A stretch of 64,000 nt of DNA from Symsagittifera roscoffensis. Taxonomy: Eukaryota > Xenacoelomorpha > Acoela > Convolutidae. Both the position numbers and the translations under genes were made by a program. The first letter of the stretch is position 1, and each line of letters opens with the position of its first letter. Of this stretch, positions 47,844-58,316 are shown one piece after another. Below the pieces are notes generated by a model, which was given only the letters and a program-made list of their open reading frames with translations, searched no databases and was not told the origin of the DNA. The stretch lies in contig NW_026970820.1 of assembly GCF_963678635.1 (NCBI RefSeq), forward strand, positions 1,612,001-1,676,000, read 5' to 3'.

Positions 47844-50051
47844 CACCCTCAAGGTCACGTGACTTATTTTTGTTTCTGGTATTTTCTGAAACCAAAAGAG
47901 AGCGTGGTCATGCATCTACATCATGTGCTCAAGCAAATACGTGGACTTTTACGCATTCCCATTCGCAATGCGCCCTTCGGGCGCAAATGCCAATGCTCAA
48001 TTAATTTTGCCAGGTGCAAATTTTTAAAGAAAATTTCTGATGAATTTTAACTTAAACTACCAACAAAAAACGCAAAGATTTCAAAGTGTGAAACAATCAA
48101 GTGTTTGCTAATACCGGGCATGCAGTGAGACTGATTTCGGCAAAATAAAATAGAAAATGAAGGAAATGGAAAGAAAAAAATTGTTCAAAATAAGAACGCA
48201 TTATCAAAAACTTATTTGATCTCCGATAATGTCATAATTCCGATCAAGCTGATTTCAGATTTTAAGCGTAGAGTTTACGGTTACGGCTGCTCCCTCTACA
48301 GGTCCCAGAGGGACCGAGTGAGCATCCTACGTCGATCCAGGATAACGGATAGTTGTTTTTAATTTTTCACAAAATATTTTTTCACTAATGCTTGTTTTCA
48401 ATTCCTCATGAGAAGCTGTTTAAATTTTAAAAAATTGATTTTATTAATCAATGCTTCCAAGAACAACTGATTTTAGTGGGTTGCAAATGCGGTTGGTGAA
48501 AACTTGTAAGGGATAATGATGAGAAAAATTTTAAGTTTTCAAATGAATTTAAAAACAGTTTTTTTCTTTTTTTCTTTTGTAAATCGGGAGAAATGATTCA
48601 GTTTTTTTAAGTTTTCCTCGCACCACCCACTGTTCATAAGTAATGAAGATTCCTGTTCTAGCCGTTTATAAAACTTTGGCAGAAAAAACATCAATATGAT
48701 GTAAAATGTTTTAAAAAAGAGAAAAAAATAAAAATTATGTTTTTTTTTTAAAAATCTAAAATTTGTAATTTTCAAAATTGAAAAAAAGTAAACATTAATT
48801 GCATATTACGATTCAACGTACCCAACTTAGTGGGTATAGCATTTTGAATTACCAAAAAATGTTGAAAATTGTAGATTTTATGAAGTTTTCATTTTGGCTA
48901 TTTTTCCTTGTCGCCTCCACTTAAGGCACCTTTGAGCCAACTTGAGAAAGTGGAACCTAAACAAGCTATACAGATAGTCTCTATGAACCATTTTCAGCGT
49001 GATAACACGCCTGGAAGAAAAAAAGTTCCAGAAAAGAAAAAACATTTTGAACTTTAACCTTTTTTCTTCTTCAAATGGCGATACTTAGAAAAAATTTTCA
49101 GCTGAAAAGTTCAAAAAAAATCAAAAAATTCAAATTTTGAAAAAATTTTAAAAAAATCTCATCATTCTGTTTATTGGAGTCTTCGAGGTTTTGGGAGACC
49201 TTATCTGGCGGCTAACAACAAGTGGATCACTTATTTTAAAATTTTGAGAAAGGTCAAAAAAACATGTTTTTTCGACTTTTTTGACAGAATTTCGAAAGCA
49301 ATATCTTGGCTAAAAACAAGAATGAGGGCCTAAAGTTAGTACAAACAGTACTCCCACATAAGGTACATTAGGTTGGAAACAAAAAATTTACTCTGACTCA
49401 AAAATCGTTTTTTAACTTTATTTCTGAACAAGAAATTGAAAAGAAATCAAAAACTTAAAAATTTTTTGAAAAAAATGATTGTTTTGAAAAAGTGCCAATT
49501 TTTAGCTGAAACTTTTCATTTTAGCTAATAAAGCCAGAGCAATGCCCTTTAAGCTCAAATAAATTAATTATGCAAATTATTTTCAAGTTTTTTCGTTAAA
49601 GCCTTTTGTTTTGAAAAAGTATTCAAAAATGGGTAAAAAAAAGTCAAAAAAATCAATTTTCTCCGATTTAAAAACCTCCACTACCATGATGATTAGTGCG
49701 TTAGATAGGACTGCTGAGATCAATTTAGACGTTCTTTCATAAGTATATCAAAATTTTTACTTATTTTTGAGAATTAAGCAAAATAAAAACTTTTCCCAAA
49801 TTGGGCAAAAAGCCCAAATTAGCCCAAACACCTGTTAAAAATTGTTGGGTCAAAAAATCACAAAAGGAAACCCCTATTCATTTGACATTTTAGGGCCGCA
49901 TGCAAAAAATTAGACCAATCTAACCTGACAATTTCGAGAATCGACTTTTTTGTCAAAATTCTCTAAAGACCAATTTAGGGAGATTACTTGTACCGGTGGG
50001 GGCCCTACCCCACCTAAAAAATTTTTGAAATGCTGGAACGCGGCCACCTAG
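47844..50051 (+). repeat. Module 23, class A, H2 head, beta tail
   Basis: GTCACGTGAC lies at 47854-47863, h1 at 47969-47985, h2 at 48288-48324, core GCATGC at 49898-49903 and h3 at 49995-50014. It is the fourth of a run of four A units whose tails alternate alpha, beta, alpha, beta. It is followed by a D module, the only D here that follows a beta tail. Confidence 0.93.
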
Positions 50052-50134
50052 TTGTCACTGTGGCCCCGCTAATTTGTTGACTTTTGAGGAGAAGGTTCCG
50101 CGGGGGGCGGAGCCGGGGAACGCTAAACGCACTC

Positions 50135-50168
50135 GCAAAAGGAGCACCCTTCGGGTGCTCTTTTTTGC
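50135..50168. other. Terminator-like hairpin with TTCG loop, module 24
   Basis: This is the same structure as in module 12: GAGCACCC-TTC-GGGTGCTC with AAAA/TTTT extension and outer GC/GC. Confidence 0.7.
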
Positions 50169-50359
50169 TCGAAAGTTTTCTGAAACGGTATCTGATGAAC
50201 TTTGTAAGGTGTCACAAAAGCAACAACACAAAACGTTCTGTATGTGATTAGAAAAGATCAAAAAAGATTTCTCATACTTTCAATGACTGAATCTACACCT
50301 GATCAGTCTCTAGAGAACTCTAAACCAAAGTAACTTATGTTTTTCCGTGATTCATGAAG

Positions 50360-50399
50360 AGGACCGTTCCAACGAAAACAAGTTTTCGGAAACAGTCCT
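50360..50399. other. Long hairpin, module 24
   Basis: It matches the module 12 copy, with inner arms CGAAAAC/GTTTTCG and a less perfect outer stem. Confidence 0.65.
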
Positions 50400-50539
50400 C
50401 ATAGTTTTTTTCGAGCCCATTGTCAAGTACGTGGACTTTCAATTGTGACTTATAGCTGAATTGGACTTGGAATTTGTCCCAAAAAGGTTAAGTTTGTTTC
50501 AAATTGATTAGAAGCAAAAGAAAAAAAAACATTTTTTTT

Positions 50540-51534
50540 ATTTGGAAAAAAAAGTTGAGTCAGAAACGTGAAAAAACCCTTTTTTCAAAAGTCACAAAAA
50601 GTAGCTTCAATTAGCTTAAACCACTAGGCTACAATATATGAACCTGTTCAGAATGGTTTTCATGACCAAAGCCGTAAAACTTCCATATTTAGAGAAAAGG
50701 CAAAAAAAAAACAACTTTTTGGTTAACTCAAAAAAGTAGATAAATCGGGTAAAATCGTCTTCAAACCTATAGGATCGAAAAGTGATCTAAATAGGGTATA
50801 CATGTAGTGTCCTTGTTAGGTCGCATGCAAAAAACTAGAACAGTTTTGTTGGCCACTTCCGAAATGAAGACTTTTTTTTCGAAATTTGGCCATTTTTATT
50901 TGTAGTAAAATAGTAGTAAAATAGCCGAGAAAAAAAATTGTAAAAACCATAATTTTTATTCAATTTTGAAGTTTAAATACTCTATACTTACTAAAATGTC
51001 TATGGCAAGCTCAAATAAGCCATCAAAATTCATTTTTTCTCACTTTTTAAAATTTTTGTTTTTTTGATATACAATGTTGAGTCAGAAACGTGAAAAATCA
51101 ATTTTTTTCAAAAAGTCAAAATAAAGTGTTCCAATCAATTTGTTTCACTAAAACACACTTTATGAACCTGTTCAGAATGGTTTTTTGGGTTGAAGCCGAA
51201 AATTCACCTATTTTGAGAAAAGTGGAAAAAACACCTTTTTAGTTACAAAAAAACCATCAATTTTGTTGCAGTTTTTGAAAAAACTCAAATTTTTGAGAAG
51301 AAAACTTTTTCTCAAACTTTTATATTTGGGCTCCCCAAACAATCTACTTTTATCCATTCCCTATCAATATACCCCATTTTCTCAACCAAAACAGAGTTAA
51401 TATGTGATTTTTATCAAAAAACGTGTTTTTCACCATTTTTGCCCCCCATTTCCCTCTATAAGTCAACACATAACAAAATTTTGGCGAAACGGGGCAAAAG
51501 TGTATCCTTAGAATTTCAATACGGGGCTGCATGC
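50540..51534 (+). repeat. Subrepeats in module 24
   Basis: Cores at 50823 and 51529 are 706 apart and aligned with module 12, including the D-specific segment before the last core. Confidence 0.75.
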
Positions 51535-51621
51535 AAAAAATTAGGGAATTCTGACCTCCAGTTTTCGAGAACACGACTTATTCTGCACGAAAGGTAATAT
51601 AGGTAAATGTTCTTTCGAACC

Positions 51622-51642
51622 GACGGGGCCCCTTCCCCTGTC
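51622..51642. other. h3 tail hairpin, module 24 (class D)
   Basis: GAC-GGGG pairs with CCCC-GTC with one bulged T, in the same place as the bulge in module 12. The outer three pairs differ from module 12 although the two modules share the rest of their bodies. Confidence 0.7.
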
Positions 51643-51680
51643 TCTACTGAACGCCAAAGCCGGACGCGGCGGCCACCTAG

Positions 51681-53894
51681 CACCCTCAAGGTCACGTGAC
51701 TTTTTTTTGTTTTTTGTATTTTCTGAAACCAAAAGAGAGCGTGGTCATGCATCGAAATCATGTGCTCAAGCAAATACGTGGACTTGTACGCATTCCCATT
51801 CGCAATGCGCCCTTCGGGCGAAAATGCCAATGCATAATTAATTTTGCCAGGTGAAAATTTTTTAAAGAAAAATTCTGATGAATTTTAACTTAAACTACCA
51901 CCAAAAAACGCAAAGTTTTCAAAGTGTGAAATAATCAAGTTTTTGCTAATACTGGGCATGCAGAGAGACTGATTTCGGCAAAAATAAAATGGAAAATGAA
52001 GGAAATGGAAAGAAAAAAATTGTTCAAAATAAGAACGCATTATCAAAAACTTATTTGATCTCCGCTAATGTCATAATTCCGATCAGGCTGATTTCAGATT
52101 TTAAACGTAGGGTTTACAGTTACGGCTGCTCTCTCTACAGGTCCCAGAGGGACCGAGTGAGCATCCTACCTCAATCCAGGATAACGGATAGTTGTTTTTA
52201 GTTTTTCACAATTTTTTTTTCACTAATGCTTGTTTTCACTTCCTCATTAGAAGCTGTATAAATTTTTAGAAAAACTGATTTTAATAATCAATGCTTCCAA
52301 GAACAACTGATGTTAGGCGGTTACAAATGCGGTTGGTGAAAAGTAGTAAGGGATAATGATGAGAAAAATTGCAAGATTTCAAATGAATTTAAAAACAGTT
52401 TTTTTCTTTTTTTCTTTTGTAAATCGGGAGAAATGAATCAGTTTTTTTTTTTAGTTTTCCTCGCACCACCCACTGTGATTAAATAATGAAGATTCATGTT
52501 CTAGCCGTTGATAACAATTTGGCAGAAAAAACATCAATATGATGTAAAATGTTTTAAAAAAGAGAAACATTTAAAAATTATGTTTTTTTTTTAAATCAAA
52601 AAATTTGTAATTTTCAAAATTGAAAAAAAGTGAAAATTAATTGCATATTACGATTCAGCGTACCCAACTTAGTGGGTCTAGCATTTTAAATTACCAAAAA
52701 ATGTTGAAAATTGTAGATTTTATGAAGTTTTCATTTTGGCTATTTTTCCTTTTCGCCTCCACTTAAGGCACCTTTGAGCCAACTTGAGAAACTGGAACCT
52801 AAACAAGCTATACACATAGTCTGAATGAGCCATTTTCAGCGTGATAACACCCCTGGAAGAAAAAAAACTGCAGAAAAGAAAGGGAATTTGGAACTTTAAC
52901 CTTTTTTCTCCTTCAAATAGCGATACTTAGAATAATTTTTCAGCTGAAAAGTTCAAAAAAAATCAAAAAATTCAAATTTTGAAAAATTAGTAAAAAAATC
53001 TCATCAGTCTGTTTATTGGAGTCTTCGAGGTTTTGGGAGACCTTATCTGGCGGCTAACAACAAGTGGGTCACTTATTTTAAAATTTTGAGAAAGGTCAAA
53101 AAAACCTGTTTTTACGATTTTTTAGACAGAAATCCGAAAGCAATATCTTGGCTTAAAACAAAAACGAGGGCCTAAAAATAGTACAAACAGTACTCCCACA
53201 TAAAGTACATTAGGTTGGAAACAAAAAATTGACTCTGATTCAAAAATCGTTTTTTAACTTTAATTCTGAACAAAAAATTGTAAAAAAATCAAAAACTTAA
53301 AAATTTTTTGAAAAAAATGATTGTTTCGAAAAAGTGCCAATTTTCAGCTGAAACTTTTCATTTTAGCTAAAAACGCCAGAGCAAGGCCCTTTAAGCTCAA
53401 ATAAATTAATTAAGCAATTTATTTTCAAGTTTTTTCGTTAAAGGCTTTTATTTTGAAAAAGTATTCAAAAATGGGTAAAAAAAAGTTAAAAAAATCAATT
53501 TTCTCACATTCAAAAACCTCCACCACCATGATGATTAGTTCGCTAGATAGGACTGCTAAAACCAATTTAGACGTATTTTCATAAGCATATCAAAATTTTC
53601 ACTTATTTTTGAGAATTAAGCAAAATAAAAACTTTTCCCAAATTGGGCAAAAAGCCCAAATTAGCCCAAACACCTGTTAAAAATTGTTGGGTCAAAAAAT
53701 CACAAAAGGAAACCCCTATTCATTTGACATTTTAGGGCCGCATGCAAAAAATTAGACCATTCTAACCTGACAATTTCGAGAATCGACTTTTTTGCAAAAT
53801 TTCTCTATAGTCCATTTGAGGGATATTACTTGTACCGGTGGGGGCCCCTACCCCACCTCAAAAAATTTTGTAATGCTGGAACGCGGCCACCTAG
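51681..53894 (+). repeat. Module 25, class A, relative of module 11
   Basis: GTCACGTGAC lies at 51691-51700. The shortened h1 is CGCCC/GGGCG (51808-51820), as in module 11. h2 is at 52127-52163, also with CTCTCTC. The core is at 53740-53745, and h3 at 53837-53857 belongs to an alpha tail. Compared with module 11 it keeps the ~40 bp T-rich stretch near 52375-52420, so module 11 carries the deletion. Confidence 0.94.
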
Positions 53895-56104
53895 CACCCT
53901 CAAGGTCACGTGACTTATTTTTGTTTTTCGTATTTTCTGAAACCAAAACATTAAGGTCATGCGTCCATATCATGGCCTCAAGCAAAGACGTCGGACTCTA
54001 CGCATTCCCATTTGCAATGCGCCCTTGGGGCGCAAATGCCAATGCTCAATTAATTTTGCCAGGTGAAAATTTTTCAAAGGAAAATTCTGATAAATTTTAA
54101 CTTAAACTACCACCAAAAAAACCAAAGATATCAAAGTGTGAAACAATCATGTTTTGCTAATACCGGGCATGCAGTGAGACTGATTTTGGCAAAAATAAAA
54201 TGGAAAATGAAGGAAATGGAAAGAAAAAATTTGTTCAAAATAAGAACGCAACATAAAAAACTTATTTGATTTCCGCTAATGTCATAATTCCGATCAGGCT
54301 GATTTCAGATTTTAAGCATAGAATTTTACGGTTACGGCTGCTCCCTCTACAGGTCCCAGAGGGACCGAGTGAGCATCCTACCTCGATCCAGGACAACGGA
54401 TAGTTGTTTTTAATTTTTCATAAAATTTATTTTTCTTTAATGCTTGTTTTCATTTTCTCATGAGAAGCTGTATGATTTTAAAAAAAATTGATTTCATTAA
54501 GCAATGGTTCTAAGAACAACTGACGTTAGGCGCTTACAAATACGGTTGGTGAAAACTGGTAAAGGATAATGTTGAGAAAAATTGTAAGCTTTCAAGAAAA
54601 TTAAAAAAACAGTTTTTTTCTTTTTTTTCTTTTGTAAGTCGGGAGAAATCATTAAGTTTTTTTAAATTTTCCTCGCACCACCCACTGCTCTTAAGTAGTG
54701 AAGATTCATATTCTAGCCATTTATAACATTTTGGCCGAAAAAACATCAATATGTTGTAAAATGTTTTAAAATAGAGAAAAATTAAAAATTATCTTTTTTT
54801 TCGAAAAAATCAAAATTTAGTTATTTTCAAAAATGTAAAAAAGTGAAAAACAATTGCATATTACGATTCACCGTACCCAAATTAGTGGGTCTAGTATTTT
54901 AAATTATCAAAAAATGTTGAAAATTGTGGATTTTATGAAGTTTTCATTCTGGCTATTTTTCCTTGTTGCCTCCACTTAAGGCACCTTTGAGCCAACTTGA
55001 GAAACTGGAGCCTAAACAAGCTATACAGATAGTCTGAATGAGCCATTTTCAGCGTGATAACACGCCTGGAAGAAAAAAACTCCAGAAAAGAAAGAAAACT
55101 TTGAACTTTAACCTTTTTTCTTCTTCAAATGGAGATACTTAGAATAATTTTTCAGCCGAAAAGTTCAAAAAAAATCAAAAAATTCAAATTTCGAAGAAAT
55201 TAAAAAAAATCTCATCAGTCTGTTCATTGGAGTCTTCGATGTTCTGGGAGACCTTATCTGGCGACTAACAACAAGTGGATCACTTATTTTAAAATTTTGA
55301 GAAAGGTCAAAAAAACATGTTTTTTCGACTTTTTTGACAGAATTTCGAAAGCAATATCTTGGCTAAAAACAAGAATGAGGGCCTAAAATTAGTACAAACA
55401 GTACTCCCAAATAAGGTACACTACGTTGGAAACAAAAAATTTACTCTGACTCAAAAATCGTTTTTTAACTTTATTTCTGAACAAGAAATTGAAAAGAAAT
55501 CAAAAATTTAAAAATTTTTTGAAAAAAATGATTGTTTTGAAAAATTGCCAAATTTTAGCTGAAACTTTTCATTTTAGCTAATAAAGCCAGAGCAATGCCC
55601 TTTAAGCACAAATAATTTAATTATGCAAATTATTTTCAAGTTTTTTCGTTAAAGCCTTTTATTTTGAAAAAGTATTCAAAAATGGGTAAAAAAAAGTTAA
55701 AAAAATCAATTTTCTCCGATTCAAAAACCTCCACTACCATGATGATTAGTGCGTTAGATAGGACTGCTGAGATCAATTTAGACGTATTTTCATAATTATA
55801 TCAAAATTTTTATTTATTTTTGAGAATTAAGCAAAATAAAAACTTTTCTTAAATTGGGCAAAAAGCCCAAATTAGCCCAAACACCTGTTAAAAATTGTTG
55901 GGTCGAAAAATCACAAAAGGAAACCCCTATTCGTTTGACATTTTAGGGCCGCATGCAAAAAATTAGACCAATCTAACCTGACAATTTCGAGAATCAACTT
56001 TTTTGTCAAAATTCTCTAAAGACCAATTTAGGGAGATTACTTGTACCGGTGGGGGCCCTACCCCACCTAAAAAATTTTTGAAATGCTGGAACGCGGCCAC
56101 CTAG
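53895..56104 (+). repeat. Module 26, class A, chimeric head, most diverged A body
   Basis: The head starts like H1 (ATTAAGGTCATGCG, GACGTCGGACTC) and continues like H2 (CATTCCCATTTGCAATGCG). GTCACGTGAC lies at 53905-53914. h1 is at 54018-54034 with loop TTG, h2 at 54339-54375, core at 55951-55956 and h3 at 56048-56067. The region 54400-55250 has more scattered substitutions than other A units (for example TTTTCAGCCGAAAA). The tail is beta. Confidence 0.93.
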
Positions 56105-58316
56105 CACAATCAGGTACTAGTGGTTGATGTTTGTTTTTCGTATTTTGTCAAACCAAAAGAGAGCGTGGTCATGCATCGACATAATGTGCTCAAGCAAATA
56201 CGTGGACTTCTACGCATTCCCATTCGCAATGTGCCCTTCGGGCGCAAATGCCAATGCTCAATTAATTTTGTCAGGTGAAAATTTTGTAAAGAAAAATTCT
56301 GATGAATTTTAACTTAAACTACCACCAAGAAACGCAAAGAGTTCAAAGTGTGAAACAATCAAGTTTTTGCTACTACTGGGCATGCAGTGAGACTAATTTC
56401 GGCAAAAATAAAATGGAAAATGAAGGAAATGGAAAGAAAAAAATTGTTCAAAATTAGAACGCAATTTCAAAAACTTATTTGATCTCCGCCAATGTCATAA
56501 TTCCGATCAGGCTAATTTCAGATTTTGAGCGTAGAGTTTAAGGTTACGGCTGCTCCCTCTACAGGTCCCAGAGGGACCGAGTGAGCATCCTACGTCGATC
56601 CAGGATAACGGATAGTTGCTTTTAATTTTTCACAAAATCTTTTTTCACTAATGCTTGTTTTCAATTCCTCATGAGAAGCTGTATAAATTTTTAAAAAAAT
56701 TGATTTTATTAATCAATGCTTGCAAGAACAACTGATGTTAGGCAGTTATAAATGCGGTTGGTGAAAACTAGTAAGGGATAATGATGAGAAAAAATGTAAG
56801 TTTTCAACTGAATTTAAAAACATTTTTTTTCTTTTTTTTGTAAATCGGGAGAAATAAATCAGTTTTTTTTTTAAGTTTTCCTCGCACCATCCACTGTTCT
56901 TAAGTAATGAAGATTCCTGTTCTAGCCGTTTATAATACTTTGGCAGGAAAAACATCAATATGATGTAAAATGTTTTAAAAAAGAGAAAAATTTAAAAATT
57001 ATGTTTCTTTTTTAAAAATCAAAAAATTTGTAATTTTCAAAATTGAAAAAAAGTGAAAATTAATTGCATATTACGATTCAGCGTACCCAACTTAGTGGGT
57101 CTAGCATTTCAAATTACCAAAAAATGTTGAAAATTGTAGATTTTATGAAGTTTTCATTTTGGCTATTTTTCCTTGTTGCCTCCACTTAAGGCACCTTTGA
57201 GCCAACTTGAGAAACTGGAACCTAAACAAGCTATACAGATAGTCTGAATAAGCCATTTTCAGCTTGATAACACGCCTGGAAGAAAAAAAAACTCCAGAAA
57301 AGAAAGAAAATTTTGAACTTTAACCTTTTTTCTTCTTCAAATGGCGATATTTAGAAAAATTTTTCAGCTGAAAAGTTCAAAAAAAATCAAAAAATTCAAA
57401 TTTTGAAAAAATTTTAAAAAAATCTCAACATTCTGTTTATTGGAGTCTTCGAGGTTTTGGGAGACCTTATCTGACGGCTAACAACAAGTGGATCACTTAT
57501 TTTAAAATTTTGAGAAAGGTCAAAAAAACATGTTTTTTCTATTTTTTTGACAGAATTCCGGAAGCAATATCTTGGCTAAAAACAAAAATGAGGGCCTAAA
57601 AACAGTACAAACAGTACTCCCACATCAGGTACATTAGGTTGGAAACAAAAAAATTATTCTGACTTAAAAATCGTTTTTTAACTTTATTTCTGAACAAGAA
57701 ATTGAAAAGAAATCTAAAACTTAAAAATTTTTTGAAAAAAATGATTGTTTTGAAAAAGTGCCAATTTTTAGCTGAAACTTTTTATTTAAGCTAATAAAGC
57801 CAGAGCAATGCCCTTTAAGCTCAAATAAATTAATTAAGCAAATTATTTTCAAGTTTTTTCGTTAAAGGCTTTTATTTTGAAAAAGTATTCAAAAATGGGT
57901 AAAAAAAGTCAAAAAAATCAATTTTCTCCGATTCAAAAACCTCCACTACCATGATGATTTGTTCGTTAGATAGGACTGCTGAGATCACGTTAGACTTACT
58001 TTCATAAAAATATCAAAATTTTTACTTATTTTTGAGAATTAGGCAAAATAAAAACTTTTCCCAAATTGGGCAAAAAGCCCAAATTAGCCCAAACACCTGT
58101 TAAAAATTGTTCGGTCAAAAAATCACAAAAGGAAACCCCTATTCGTTTGACATTTTAGGGCCGCATGCAAAAAATTAGACCAATCTAACCTGACAATTTC
58201 GAGAATCGACTTTTTTGTCAAAATTCTCTAAAGACCAATTTAGGGAGATTACTTGTACCGGTGGGGGCCCTACCCCACCTAAAAAATTTTTGAAATGCTG
58301 GAACGCGGCCACCTAG
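56105..58316 (+). repeat. Module 27, class A', apparent copy of module 10
   Basis: It has the same length (2212) as module 10. Every landmark lies exactly 36,801 bases further on: h1 at 56230-56246, h2 at 56551-56587, core at 58163-58168 and h3 at 58260-58279. Shared rare variants include AAAAATGTAAGTTTTCAACTG, TCTCAACATTCTG and ATCTGACGG. Neighbouring modules on both sides differ from those of module 10, so only this unit appears to be the duplicated segment. Confidence 0.94.

Larger units (their letters stand above)
50052..51680 (+). repeat. Module 24, class D, same body as module 12
   Basis: The head is TTG-TCACTGTGGCCCCGC, as in module 12. The terminator-like hairpin lies at 50135-50168 and the long hairpin at 50360-50399. 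Cores are at 50823-50828 and 51529-51534. Sequence follows module 12 until TTTTCGAGA (51562-51570), then becomes unrelated to it for the final 110 nt. h3 is GAC-GGGG/CCCC-T-GTC at 51622-51642, and the end is GGACGCGGCGGCCACCTAG. Confidence 0.92.

Noticed and set aside
51516-51830. Longest open frame, 104 codons on the minus strand, and similar frames over other module joints
   Set aside because: It crosses the CTAG boundary between two modules and the h3 hairpin, so it is a product of juxtaposition rather than a gene. No start context or family similarity is visible.
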